Below the pieces are notes generated by a model. That model was not told where the DNA came from. It searched no databases and saw only the letters and a program-made list of their open reading frames with translations. Position numbers and translations under genes: made by a program. From Neostapfia colusana (Eukaryota; Streptophyta; Magnoliopsida; Poales; Poaceae), in contig JASWHV010000012.1 of assembly GCA_030760725.1 (NCBI GenBank), positions 53,971,652 through 54,035,651 on the forward strand: DNA of 64,000 nucleotides, read 5' to 3'. Numbering within the stretch: the first letter of the stretch is position 1; every line of letters begins with the position of its first letter. Below, piece after piece: positions 46,620 through 58,545 of this stretch.

Positions 46620-49600
46620 CCGCCATAGTGTTATTTGATTCAGGCGCCACGCATAATTTTATTAGCCAAGCTTTTATTGCTAAACACAGCTTGCAAATAC
46701 TACCCACCGAAAGTCCATATTTGATTTGTTCAACGGGTGGGAAGATTTCAGCAAGCATGATGGTTTGTAAAGTACCATTATGCTTAGCGGGTAGAGTATA
46801 CCCCATGTCTCTCATAGTTTTAGAGGGACAAAAGGTCGATGTCATTCTAGGGATGTCGTGGTTAACCCGCCACGGCTCTGTTTTAGACACCGTCCTTCAA
46901 GTCGTGCATCTCCACCCAGAAATGCACGAGTCACATTCGTTATTTCTGGATAGTCCAGAAATAAAACTTCCAAGTGTATATCAATCCACAACCATCAGAT
47001 TGGAAGACATTCCCGTAGTCCGTGAGTTCCCTGACGTGTTCCCGGATGATTTACCGGGGATGACGCCTGACCGAGAGGTGGAGTTCAAGATTGAACTTGC
47101 ACCGGGGACTATGCCAATATCCCGGAGGCCGTACAAGATGGCGCCCAAGGAATTGGCTGAACTAAAGACGCAGTTAACGGACCTGCTGGAAAAGGGTTTT
47201 ATTGGGCCGAGGTCCTCGCCATGGGGCTGTTCGGCATTATTCGTGAAGAAGAAGGACGAGATGTTGCGGCTTTGCGTGGACTATCGTCCACTAAACGCCG
47301 TGACCATCAAGAACAAGTATCCGTTGCCACGGATCGACATGTTGTTTGATCAGTTGGTCGAAGCAAAGATCTTTTCCAAGATGGACTTAAGATCCAGGTA
47401 CCATCATATTAAGATATGGGATGAGGATATTCCGAAGACGGCTTTCTCGACGAGGTACGGACTTTATGAGTACCTGGTCATGTCCTTCGACCTCACCAAC
47501 GCTCCAGCTCACTTCAGGTATTTGATGAACTCGGTATTCATGCCGGAGCTGGACAAGTTTGTCGTGGTCTTCATCGATGACATATTGGTATATTCCAAGT
47601 CGGAGGAAGAACACACGAAGAATCTGCATATAGTCTTGCAACGGCTGCGGGATCACAAACTATACGCGAAATTCAGCAAGTGCGAATTCTGGATACCGCA
47701 AGTGCCTTTTCTCGGGCATATTATCTCAGCGGAGGGCATCGCTGTAGACCCAAGTAAGATCACACAAGTGCTGAATTGAAAGTCCCTGAGGACTGTTCAC
47801 GAGGTACGGAGTTTCCTCGGACTTGCGGGATATTATCGGAGGTTCATTCTGAACTTCTTGAAGATTTCCAAGCTAATGATAGAGCTGCTGAAGAAGGCTA
47901 CCAAATATGTTTGTAGTCCAGCATGTGAAGCAGCGTTCAAGGCATTAGTGAAGCACCTAACATCAGCACCGGTTTTGGCGCAGCCAGACACAACAAAACC
48001 ATTCGATGTGTCCTGCGATGCATCCGGCATTGGACTCGGATGTGTGCTGATGCAAGACCGAAAGGTGGTCGCGTATGGATCACGGCAGCTCAGAAACCAT
48101 GAGCAGAATTATCCAACTCATGACTTGGAGCTCGCTACCGTGGTACTCGCACTTAAAATGTGGAGGCACTACCTACTCGATAACCTCGTGCATTTATATA
48201 CCGACCACAAAAGGCTCAAGTACATATTCACTCAGAAAAAGCTGAACATGAGGCAGCGAAGATGGTTGAAGTTGATAAAGGATTATGAAATAGAGATCCA
48301 TTATCACCCGGCAATGCAAACGTAGTGGCGGATGCGCTAAATCGCAAGTCACAAGTCAGAAATCTGACCATCACACCATTGGAAAAGAGCGAGCCACCAC
48401 TGCATGTGATTCCACGTGGAGCTCTCTACAACTTAGCTTTGATCCCCACCATCCGTGAAGAGATGGCGGCGGCTCAGAAACATGACAAAGGCATGTCGCA
48501 TTTGCAGAGACATATAGACAGTGGGGAGCTGAAATGTTTCCGGAAAGACGGAGACGGCGGCCTATGGTTCAAGGACCAGATCGTCGTACCCCGTAATCCA
48601 GAGTTACGGAAGAAAATCTTTGATGAGGTCACTTGTCAAAGTTTTCTATTCACCCCGGCAGCAACAAAATGTATCAAGACCTCAGAAACAAGTTTTGGTG
48701 GACACGAATGAAGCGGGAGATCGCAAAATACGTGTCCGAGTGTGATACCTATCGAAGGGTGAAGGCAGACCACATGAGAAAACCGGGACTGCTACAACCA
48801 CTGGGCGTTCCTGCCTGGAAGTGGGAAGATGTGAGCATGGACTTCATCGTCGGTTTACCCACCACTTTTCAGAAACATGATTCTGTGTGGGTGATCGTCG
48901 ACCAGCTCACCGAAGTTGCCCATTTTATCCTGGTCAACACCAACTACAATGCCAAGAAGTATGCTGAATTGTACATCTCACGGATCCTATGGTTGTACAG
49001 CGTACCCCGCACCATCATATCGGATCAGGGCACTTTATTTGTGTCCCATTTTTGGGAGCAGCTACATGCTGAATTGGGGACGAAGCTGATCTGTAGTTCA
49101 GCGTACCACCCGTAGACGGATGGGAAAACCGGGCGGGTAAACCAAATTTTAGAAGATATGCTACGAGCTTGCGCTATCAACCAAAGTAAGAATTGGAATG
49201 ATCACTTACCGTTGGCCGAGTTCTCGTACAATAATGGGTACCAAGCTAGCATCAAGATGGCGCCTTACGAGGCGCTATACAGGAGAAAGTGCCGCACACC
49301 ACTGAATTGGTGTGAGTCTGGCGAAAGGGTCACCTTCGGGATTGATCTTGTCAACAACGCGGAGGAAAAGATTCGACTAATTCAAGTGAACCTAAAAGCC
49401 GCCCAATCCCGACAAAAATAGTATGCGGACCAGAGAATACGCCCATTACGATTCGAAGTCAGGGATCACGTATATCTACGTGTGTCTCCAATGAAGGGCG
49501 TGAACAGATTCGGGGTGAGAGGAAAGTTGGCACGTCGATTCATCGGTCCATTCCAGATTACCGAAAGATGTGGATCGGTAGCATACCGGCTGCATTTACC

Positions 49601-49625
49601 AGAAGCACTCTCCGGTGTGCACGAC
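46620..49625 (+). pseudogene. pol of D: protease, RT, RNase H, integrase (3' end lost)
   Basis: Protease with LFDSGATHNF; RT with GFIGPRSSPWG, MSFDLTNAPAHF and VVFIDDILVYS (catalytic Asp pair intact) to 47779; RNase H with CDASGIGLGCVL and YTDHKRLKYIF; integrase finger HPGSNKMYQDL and CDTYRRVKADH (one Cys now Tyr); core MDFIVGLP and TIISDQGTLF; then PLNWCESGER and VSPMKGVNRFGVRGKL. Nonsense codons are single transitions (CAG to TAG at 49113 and 49420, TGG to TGA at 47777), plus a few indels. It stops at SGVHD (49625), where X2 inserted; the chromodomain and polypurine tract are gone. Confidence 0.9.
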
Positions 49626-49913
49626 TGTGATGCCCTCAATTCCGTGGAAAACCACGGAACCGAGAACTGATGCATATGTGTGCCCAGGATGTTCATCACA
49701 CATATACACATCATCCACAAACTGAATTTCAGAATATATACGACCACGAATAATATAGTTTATTACAATGTCTCATGAGTCTTGGACTCATGCTCACAGA
49801 GGAAGTCTTAATCTAACAGCGGAAGTCTTCTAACTAATGCGGAAGCAATCTAAGCAGCAGCGGCTCCATCTCTACTCCATCCCCACAGGCAAGGTTGAGG
49901 ATAGATTACACGC

Positions 49914-51300
49914 CTAATGCTCCACTTGGTCTTCATAGTAATCTTCTCCTATTGCTGATGATGAAATAATAATGCAAGTTTAAGTACGATGATGTACTCA
50001 GCAAGTGCGGGAAAATATGATATGTAGCTCACAACAGGGTAGGTATAAAAAGGCTCATTGCAGAAAGCAAAGTTATTTATCTACACCATGATAAAACAGC
50101 AACTTAACTCTAAGTGAACGTAATCCCAATATGTATTAAAACACCAATCATACCTCCATTATGTTCATTACCTTCCATGTCCCAACTAGACATTAATCAA
50201 CCTCATTCTTGTTCACGAATACCTTCTCGTATTCGCTGCCATCTCACGAATACCATCTCGTATTCGCTACCATTTCATCTCATAAACAATTTCGTCTCAC
50301 ACCGTCCAACCTCGTTGCCATGACTCAACAGTCATGCAACCCATCTTATCACCCGGACTCAACAGTCCTGAAAACAAAACAAAAACCCAACCTTCCAAAA
50401 CCATACCCAATAACCATAGCCAATAACCATCCCAACTAATCATGGAAGTTGGCCAGGCGCTCATGACCGTAAGCTCGGCTATCATGATAGTTTTTAGACT
50501 CTGCAGAGTTTGCACCTCTTTACCCACAAATTTGTGATTTCGTCACCCGCCGGCGACTGCAGAACCTCTATTATACCAATACACAACCGTCAGTGTATGG
50601 CCAAGAGATCACAAAATAGCCTTTACAAAGGGGTTACTAGATGTATGGACTCACTAAGGTTTCACCGGCATGCTAGAATCTCCAATTCCCCTACCCACGG
50701 GCCCCCTCTTGTGCCATGCAGTTCCCAGGGCAGTCCTCACTCGACTCCCATTCCCCGCGCCTTCCACGGTCCATAACAATCTAGCAACTTACCTGATTAC
50801 TCAGCTAAGCCGCACCCATACTTGGCCTTATGGTGGCACTGTTATCCTGGCATGTGCTCGCATGAACCGGTCCGTAGATCTATGGCAAGTAAACCACCAT
50901 CTCATGCTACCTCATTCACAAACGCAGTCTTGCCTAGATCTCCCTCCGATCCATGTTCATTAACAACATCAGTTTTCTCATTATCATTACGAGTGCAGTT
51001 AGCTAGACACATCCATCTCGCTTCCCAATCCCATGGACTCAGCGAAGCATAAAAGCAAAAGCCATACCCGACTCATAAACTTCCCTAGCGACAAGTGTGG
51101 TTTAACCAAAACTAGTAAACTCCTATAAAAGGGTTTCCCATCATGTTTGACTCAGCACACACACCTTTTCGCAAAACAAAACAGTTTCCCAAAACATAGG
51201 ATCAATATGGTCAAGGGGCACTTGCCTTGTTCTGGCTGTTCCAGTTGCTCAAAATCTTGTTGGTGTAGTCCGTCGTAGGTAGCTCCCTGAGCTTGTCCTT
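49914..51300 (-). pseudogene. LTR-embedded small acidic ORF, last two exons (X2)
   Basis: Exon 2 is 51300-51226 (75 nt, no stops), entered in phase 1 after GTATATAG, with DFEQLEQPEQ, ending CAAG|GCAAGT. Exon 3 is 49948-49914 after GCAATAG: Gly, EDYYEDQVEH, TAG. Of the three S1-group copies this is the one with both exons open. No ATG exon was identified; GTAGGTCTCC near 51620 on the minus strand could be the donor of an upstream exon. Confidence 0.45.
49981..50000 (-). other. Conserved TGAGTAC/GTACTTA stem-loop (X2)
   Basis: On the minus strand CTTGC then TGAGTAC, six bases, GTACTTA: the same 7-bp stem as S1 with one G-U pair. Confidence 0.55.
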
Positions 51301-51804
51301 CTATATACGATCACGCACATACAAGATTCACAGCAATCAATATCATGCATAAACTCTACTTCAAGATGTAATGATGTATATGCATGTTAATCCTATGGTG
51401 CAGTTCTTATTAGATCAGTTTGTACGTGTTCTTGCATGGTTTGCATGGATTTTATGATGAACCGGGGTGTTCGGATCAAATGTGGACGTGGCGATGATCT
51501 CGACTCTGGATCAGACCGATCAACAAGTGATCTGTTCACGAAAAGTTTTTGTTCGAAAGGAATCAAGGAACAGATGCAAAGAAAATGCGATGATGTCGTA
51601 AGGTGGTATTGGAGACCTACCTTATGTTCTTCTTAGTCTTGGGGTCCTTCTCCTATCAGACAGATCGTTGGGGCTCTCTTCCGGCGATCTCTCACGACCA
51701 AACTCCAACGATGGGTTTACTCGGCGAGTTGGGGGCTAGGGCTCTAAGTCGTTGGCTTAGGAGGTGGAAAAGAAGTTCGTGGTTTCGGCCAATGGTTCTG
51801 GGTT

Positions 51805-51813
51805 CTATTTATA
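51805..51813 (-). promoter_or_regulatory. TATA box of X2
   Basis: TATAAATAG on the minus strand, preceded by CTTCTCCCGAT. The G-box array lies 200-720 bp upstream in the sense of the element. Confidence 0.7.
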
Positions 51814-52010
51814 ATCGGGAGAAGAAGAGTCCTAATCTGATTGTATTTCAAATAAGAGTCCTATTCAGATTGTCGTTGAATATTAACAACTTATCTTTAG
51901 TTGATTTGGTGCGGTAACATTGTGGAACTCATGTCGGTTTCCTCTCCGTACCGGTATTTCCATGCGTACAGAATCCAAAACCGCTCCAGAACTCATTACT
52001 TCTGCGGTGA

Positions 52011-52530
52011 TGAGCTCCGGAAGCTCCACGTGTCCACCGAGGCCTGGTCTCCCCCTTTCCGCAGAGACGAGCTCCGGTTGTGCCGCGTGTCAAGCGAGCG
52101 AGACCTCCCTCTCCTTCGGAGGTGAGCTCTGCGTGCACCACGTGTCAGTGCCGGACCTTCCCTCTCTCCGGGGGTGGCTCCGGGTGTGCCACGTATCCTA
52201 ACAGCACCAGACTTCCTTTCTTCTCAGAGACGAGCTCCGAGGTTAACACGTGTCCAACAGGGACGGACCTCCCGGAGATAAGCTCCGGCGGTGACATGTG
52301 TCCAATAGAACCGGACCTCTCGGAGGTGAGCTCCAAGATCGACACATATCCCGCGCGACTGGTCCTCTGATTTCCGCGGTAACTAGCTCCGAAGGTGACA
52401 CGTGTCCTGCGCTAGCTTTGCTTCTCTGCAGAGGCTAGCTCCGGGGGCAACACGTGTCCCACGGGGTCGGACCTCTCCCCCTTTGCAGGGATGAGCTCCG
52501 AAGGTGCCACGTGGCCAGCGGGCCGCAAGA
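52011..52530. repeat. G-box minisatellite in U3 of X2
   Basis: About ten diverged tandem units of 47-58 bp. Each begins (GA)GCTCCG(G/A) and, after 8-12 bases, has CACGTGTCC or a one- or two-base variant, followed by a CGGACCTC-like pyrimidine-rich stretch. CACGTG cores occur at about 52027, 52137, 52247, 52399, 52450 and 52508; degenerate ones at about 52083, 52189, 52294 and 52342. It is upstream of the X2 promoter. Confidence 0.85.
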
Positions 52531-52668
52531 GTTGTCTTCGGCGCTCTTGGTGAACTGGATTTCTGCTCTTTTTGGCTATCTTTTTAATTCTTTCTCTGTC
52601 CCCACTTCTTTTAAAATGTTTTCTCTATATGAAACATGAATACATGCAGAAACCAAAAATGAGGGTGT

Positions 52669-55600
52669 CTTATAGGGGCCGAGCATATGAAAAGCTCATA
52701 CACCTTGCTAGGAATTCTCATGCCAAATTTCATCCAAATCCAAAACCTTTTTGAGGTACTTTTGGGTATAATTAGAAAGAGGCTAGTTTGAGCTCAAATT
52801 CAAATTCAAACTCCTTTTAGCCCATGAATTCAAAAGTGGGATCCATATTCACACTCAGCACATTTTTGTGGGCTCACACACAAATTTTCACTCCATTTGG
52901 AGTTGATCTTGATATGAGCTAATTTTAGCAAATTCAAACTCAATTTGAATTTCAAACTGCATGTGTGCTGAAAATATATTCAAACACTTCACAATTTGAA
53001 TTCTATCCAATTGAAATGGCCAGTTGGTAGATAATTCAAATGTTAAAGGGTATTTGGGTCTCTACTGTTTAGAGCAGTGGGGAAAATTGACTTTCAGAGG
53101 TTAAAAGGGAGTGGGTCCCACATGTCAGCCACACAAGCCCATGAACTGGCTGAATCAACCGAGACTTGGGTCTTGCGCGTGCCCACGCGGTCGCCACGGT
53201 GCTGCACGCCTCTGCCACCTCCTGGTCTCCGATAACAGCTGCAACCGACGTCCTCAGCTATTTAGCCTCGAGCTGCCAACGGCAGCAGCCGGTTTTCATG
53301 CTGCCTCGACGTTTCCCACACTGAGAAACCGAAGCAAGTCGCCGCACACCCCAACTCCCCACCCCACCGTCGACCGGTCAAAGCAGTCCTTCCCACCGCA
53401 AGCTGAGACCACAAACGGCACCACCGGCCTTTGCTCGACGTGCTACAGCCCTCAGCTGCTCGTGATCAGCTTCTGTTGAGCTTGTCCGAGCCGATCTTCC
53501 ACCGCTCTGTCAACCCAAAAGTTCCTCTGACTCGACGCCGTCGTCCGAGCAGCTCCAAGCTTCTCCAGCGCGGCAAACCGGTCTCTGAGGTTAGCATCAA
53601 AGTCTAGTAGCTCTCCCCGAGCTCCCTAGCTCCCCCTTAGCGCCGATTAGTCGGAATTTCAATTTTCCCGACGATCACCGCATAGAACATCGAGAACCAA
53701 AACTCAAAATTCATCTCGATCACTTGATCACTGGAAATCCTAGTCGATCTGAAGCAAGAGTAGCGCCTCACGGTTACCTCAGCCAAATCCTAGCGATGAT
53801 GATCAACCCAGTGAGCAGAGCACCTGATTTTGGCCACCGCCGGTGAAAACGGCTAGGGTCGCCGGTGAAGTCTACTTTCCCAGCGATCTCCGGCCAAAAG
53901 GAGGGCAGGGTTAGCTTCCCCGTGCCCCAGTGGTGCTTTGCGACCCATTAGTTGATCGTGTTCACCGCCGATATGAGTTAGCACCATCGGATCCGAGCTC
54001 AGTTCCGCCGCCACCGTCGCCGGCTACGTTCCCGGCGATGTCGAGGCGCGAGAAGTTGCCCGGCGAGTGCGCTGTGCGTCGTGCGCGCGGGCGCTGGCAG
54101 GAGGTTGATGAAGACTCTGTGCGTGGGACCCACGTGCGGTGTTTTAAACATTTCCCCGTTTTTCAGATTTAGTTCAAACTTCAAACCCACATAACTTTTG
54201 CTAGGAAACTCCAAATCGAGTGAACCAAATTTTGTTGGATTTAGCTCTCTGAGTAATTTCCAACAAATAAGGTTTCACTTTATGAAAATCCTTATTTATC
54301 CAGAATTAATTCTTCAAATTTTAAACTGTTTAGAATTTTAACTGGGGAACACTTTGGAGGAAAATTCTGAAATTTGGCTAGGATGTTCACCAAAATATCC
54401 CTGAGGTACCATAAAAATTTCGGATCCATTTGAGCTCATTTGATCCACCTAATGGTGTGATTAATAAAGATGTTCCAGAGAAAAAGAAAAATGTCGAGAC
54501 ATTTTTCAGAAATTCTCTGAACTTGTTTAGCTCATGTCTTTGGCTAGGAACATTCAAATTAAGTGAAACCAACTCCATTAGAACCCTATAAAAATCTAGT
54601 TTTCAGAAAGGCATGGCTTGCTCCATGAAAATCCCTAAAACACCCTAAGAGCTCCAAGTACTTAATTTTTTGTGGAGAGCTCAAATGAGCTTTGCTGCAA
54701 GTGAAACTTGGCCAAGTCTCTGTTTAGGTTGTATCCAAACCACAGTAAAAATTTGAGAGTCATTGGGTCTGTCTAGCGAGACTTATAGTCTCCACAAGTT
54801 TAACTTCAATTCAAATGCATTTAAATTGACACATATTTGTATTTATCACATGTAGTCGCTAAGGTTGAGGAGGAACCCGAAGTCTTAGACTTCGTCACTC
54901 CAGAGGAACAGATAGCCTATGACCAAGAGCAGCGAGGAAAGCTTTGGTTTGCATTAACCACTTTTACAAATTTTACTGTTTTGAAAACTTACCTTGAGCA
55001 ATCACTTCAATTCTGCATTAGAATCTTGCTTGAAAACCCAAATGCATAGCCAAGAAAACCCTGGTTTGGACTTAGGCGTTGAAACCTCGTTTAGCTACTG
55101 CACTACTAAAATAGTGTAGGATTCGGTACAAGTCGAGTAGTTGAAACTACTCGAGAGAATAGGCTAGAGGCACACTACTCGGGTAAAGGTAGCAAATGAA
55201 ACACATGGCAAGAAAACTGAGACCGAGCGGAGAGTAAGGGCAGCAGGACATTGGGACCTGGGTGCCATAGATCCACTTGTGTCGATTGAGGACCGAGCCG
55301 TGTGCGGGCCTGTAGAACAAGCTAGAACAGTATCGAAGACCTACCGGATATATGGGAACCGGGAAACCGATGTGACTTGGGTAGCTGGGTGTTGAGGCAT
55401 AGCTGGTCGTTCAGAGGATAGGTTGGGAGCTTGAGGTGTAAATCGGCTGGCGGCACTGCGGATGCGTGCGCAGAGACCTCTTGCTCGGGACGATTGGACC
55501 GGTTCAACACTTGGCTAACGGGTGAAAGGTGGTTGCGTACGACGTCCGTGATGGTTGATGTAGACAACATCGAGTACGGGCGTACGTGACGGGTTATTCG

Positions 55601-56352
55601 GGTAACCCTGCAGGTGTAAATCGATTATAATCGCCGTCCCTCACGGTCAGTGAGTACCACTTGTTCACTGTACCATGTCGTACAAAGAACAGGCTAGATA
55701 CATGTTAAAAGTTCGCTGATTTGAAAGTTGTACATTGATTGTTAATGACTTGTTGTAGTTTAGAGCTAATTAAAGTTCTTTTCGACCTTGGACAAAGTAC
55801 ATGAGAAAAATGCGTTTCTTGTTTGATTGCGGCTCTCTCATGTGCCTTAGCTTGAGGTTCTCCACAGCCTGCTGCTTAAACTTGAAAGTAAGGTTCAAAT
55901 AATTAGGCGAGTTCTTTGCAACTTATTTACCTCATGTACCCTAAAACCCTTCATGTAGAAGTTTCATGTATTGGAGAGACAGGTCAGACATGCTGAGCCA
56001 TCGTGCTCACTGATTGTGTTTGAAGCTTTTGCAGGGGTTTATGAGGAAGGTACTCCCGAGGAGGAGACGGAACCCTAATAGGGAAACCACGTCGAGTGGG
56101 AGTCGTGCACGCCGCCGTGTTAGTGTGTGTGCGTGCTAGTGGGGACACGTTCATGGGCTGAACGTGAACTCGATGCATTGTCTACGTCCGTGAGTGTAGA
56201 CTGAACTTATTTTGTTGTAAAAATGTTCATAAACTGGTTTATGTAATAAAACTTTGCTTCCGCTTTATATCTTTGACATGCGTTATCCGGTGCTGTGCAA
56301 CGCAGCACCCCTCAGCGTGATCCTGGCTCGACGAGGCCGTGGGGCCGCGTCA
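52669..56352 (+). repeat. Right LTR of element D (first 163 bp missing)
   Basis: Begins within the LTR at CTTATAGGGG (matching 21335) and ends GGGGCCGCGTCA. U3 motif at 53111-53128. Its small ORF is dead: ATG is ACG (53849), the exon 2 donor is GA instead of GC (54937-54938), and exon 3 has TAA-TAG at 56076; exon lengths (16, 81) are unchanged and the frame ends EWESCTPPC before TAG 56121. Hairpin 55131-55153, stem-loop 55994-56009. Confidence 0.92.
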
Positions 56353-56357
56353 AAGGC

Positions 56358-58510
56358 ATCTTGCCATCGAGCGCACGCGTCAGGGAGCGGTTGAGGATGT
56401 GGACAGCCGTCGACCCAGCCTCACCCCAGAAGTAGCTGGGCAGCCCCTTCGCCTTGAGTATGCATCGCGCCATGGCGACCACACTTTGATTCCGCCGCTC
56501 CACCATCCCATTCTGCTGCGGCGAGTAAGGGGCGGTGAGCTGCGCTCAAGACCGCGCTCAGCACAGTAGCGCCCGAACTCCACAGAGGTGAACTCGCCTC
56601 CCCGGTCAGTACGGAGCACCTTCAGCTTCTTCCCGGTCTCCACTTCAACGGCGGCATGGAAATTCATGATCTCCGATGGTGCTTGATCCTTGCTGGCGAG
56701 GAGTCGGAGCCACATGTACCGGCTCATGTCATTAACAAGAAGCAGAAAGTACTTGTTACCACTGAGCTTTGCCAAAGTGATGGGGCCGCACAGATCGCCG
56801 TGAACCAGCACAAGAGTCGACTCTGCTCGCCGCCTTGCCTAAGCCGGGAACAGTGCCCGACGCGGCTTGCCGACTAGGCAACTGTCGCACACCTTTTCCA
56901 CCTGGGTGAGCTCCGGCAATCCTCGCACCATCTTCTGAGTCGCCAGCTTCCGCAGCGAGCCGAAGTTGAGGTGCCCATAGCGGGCGTGCCACTGCCATGC
57001 CACCTTAGAGGCGTGCGCCGCCAAGCATATCGGGCACCCGACTACAAGATCTAGGTAGTAGAGGCGTGACTTGTCCCGGGCAACCTTGGCGAGGAGGATG
57101 TCGTGCTGGTCGAAGATGCGCAGGATGCCGCCGTTGATGTCAACGTGGCAGCCCGTCTCGTATAGCTGACCGATACTGAGGATGCTCGCCTTCAGTTGGG
57201 AAATATAGTACACCTCGGTGAGTGCACGATGCTCCCCGTTCTTGCAGGTGAGGATAATGGTTCCTTAGCCGTCAATGTTGGTGATGGAGCCGTCGCTGAA
57301 CTTGACGGTGCCGTAGATCTGAGTGTCGAGCTTGGCAAACATCTCCTAGGAACCCGTCATGTGGTTCGTTGCTCCGGTGTCGAGCACCCATCGCCGTCAA
57401 TCCTGCTGCTCCCCCGAACCGAGGTCAGCGAAAACCTTTTGCTCGTGGATGTGAACGGCGCGGTGTGGCGGCGCGGAGTCGAGGAAGCAGGTGGACAAGG
57501 GTCGAGGACGACGGAGTGAGCTATTAGCAGGCTATGGCCCTCCTCTTCTCCTTGGGCCAGGTGGGCCTAGGCCACCTCGTCGCACTTCTTCTTGCAACAT
57601 TCCTTGGCCCAATGGCCTTTCTTACCGCAGTAGTTACATGTGCCATCGCGGCCCGCGGAGCTCTTCCGTCCTTCGATGGGATTCAATGTATCCCCTTTGC
57701 TCTTGCCAGCGCCCTAGCCACCGCCGGAGTTCCGGGCGCCGGAGTTGGAACCAGAGCCCTCCCGCGACTTCATTCGGGCCATCCACTCCTCCTCCGTGAG
57801 AAGTAGACGACCCCCGCCCTCCTTCGAAGGGGACGGTTTCTTCTTTCTCGTCTCGATGGCACGGAGCATCCCGACCGCCTCCTCAATTGACATGGAGCCA
57901 AGGTCGAGGAGAGTCTCCATGGAGATCGCCACCTGCTCGAGCTTGTCGGGGACGATGTGCAACATCTTCTTGATCACCTCCTTGTCGGAGATGTCATCTC
58001 TGAGGACGCGGAGCTGACTTGTCACTGCGTTGAGTCGCAATGAGAAATCTTCGACCGACTCACCAGGTTTGAACTCATGTCGGCGATGTCCCACCGCAGG
58101 CGCTCGGCGTTCGCCTCCTTAACTCAGTCTGCGCCGATGCACACCTGGCGGATCGCCTCCCACACGCCCGACGCCGTAGGCTTCACTGCTAACCTGGCCT
58201 GCATCTCCGGCGGCACGGCGCGGAGGATGGCGGCAAGCACGATACGGTCGTCTCGGTAGTCGCCAGCATCGAACTCGATGACGTCCCAGAGCCCGGCGGC
58301 TTGAAGGTTCACCATCATCACGAGGGACCACTGGGTTTAGTTGATCCTCGTGAGTGTCGGGTACACGATGTTGGCCGACGTCTTCTCGACGACGCGCTCA
58401 ACGATGGTTTTACGAGCTCCGCCGCAGTGGCGCGGGCGGTGTGGTGGCGGAGATAGGGACTGTCGCCGACCGTTGCCGGCACCATTGCTGTGCGCGGAGT
58501 TTTGCGACAT
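56358..58510 (-). pseudogene. gag, protease and integrase 5' part of copia H
   Basis: The minus-strand ATG near 58510 starts MSQNSAHSNG; gag continues with QAAGLWDVIEFD, ILRAVPPEMQA, VEDFSLRLNAV and IPDKLEQVAISMETL-like sequence, then an intact CCHC knuckle (YCGKKGHWAKEC, near 57590-57650), protease WVLDTGATNHMTG (57350-57400), the GAG-pre-integrase WHARYGHLNFGSL and finger CDSCLVGKPRR (56890), and integrase core RTDRGGEFTS and QQNGMVERRNQSVVAMAR to DGKMP, where D inserted. A few frameshifts and a TAA near 58338 interrupt it; otherwise it is well preserved. Confidence 0.9.
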
Positions 58511-58530
58511 TGGCCTGGATCGATCAACCC

Positions 58531-58543
58531 GGCTCTGATGCCA
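58531..58543 (-). promoter_or_regulatory. Primer-binding site of copia H
   Basis: TGGCATCAGAGCC on the minus strand, two bases from the 5' LTR: the iMet tRNA complement with one change (C for T). Confidence 0.85.
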
Positions 58544-58545
58544 AT

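Larger units (their letters stand above)
49626..52668 (-). mobile_element. LTR X2 (minus strand) in pol of D
   Basis: Plus-strand TGTGATGCCC at 49626 to GAGGGTGT at 52668. Read on the minus strand it starts (TGTAA)CACCCTCATTTT, lacking its last four outer bases, and is homologous to the X left arm and then to the X right arm. The left flank ACGAC is the presumed duplication; the right copy was lost in the deletion that also removed the D pol end and the D LTR start. It contains the U3 G-box array, a TATA box, small-ORF exons 2 and 3 and the shared intron blocks. Confidence 0.85.
21172..56352 (+). mobile_element. Ty3/gypsy element D with an extra ORF, host to X, B and X2
   Basis: A plus-strand gypsy element in the integrase of H with duplications AAGGC (21167-21171, 56353-56357). 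The LTR begins TGTAAGGGCC and ends GCCGYGTCA. The left LTR is 21172-23631 plus 41106-42585, split by X. It has an iMet primer site at 42589, a 1.5 kb leader, an extra reading frame 44092-45030, gag 45327-46619 and pol 46620-49625. The last part of pol (chromodomain), the polypurine tract and the first 163 bp of the right LTR are missing next to X2; the right LTR remnant is 52669-56352. Nearly all its stops are explained by single C-to-T or G-to-A changes, suggesting a relatively young, methylated copy. Confidence 0.93.

Noticed and set aside
52011..52530. CRISPR-like array
   Set aside because: The units are diverged throughout, with no constant repeat and unique spacers, and the genome is a plant.
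52669..52680. D right LTR starting at a complete TG terminus
   Set aside because: Comparison with 21172 shows that the first 163 bp are absent; there is no TG start at the junction.
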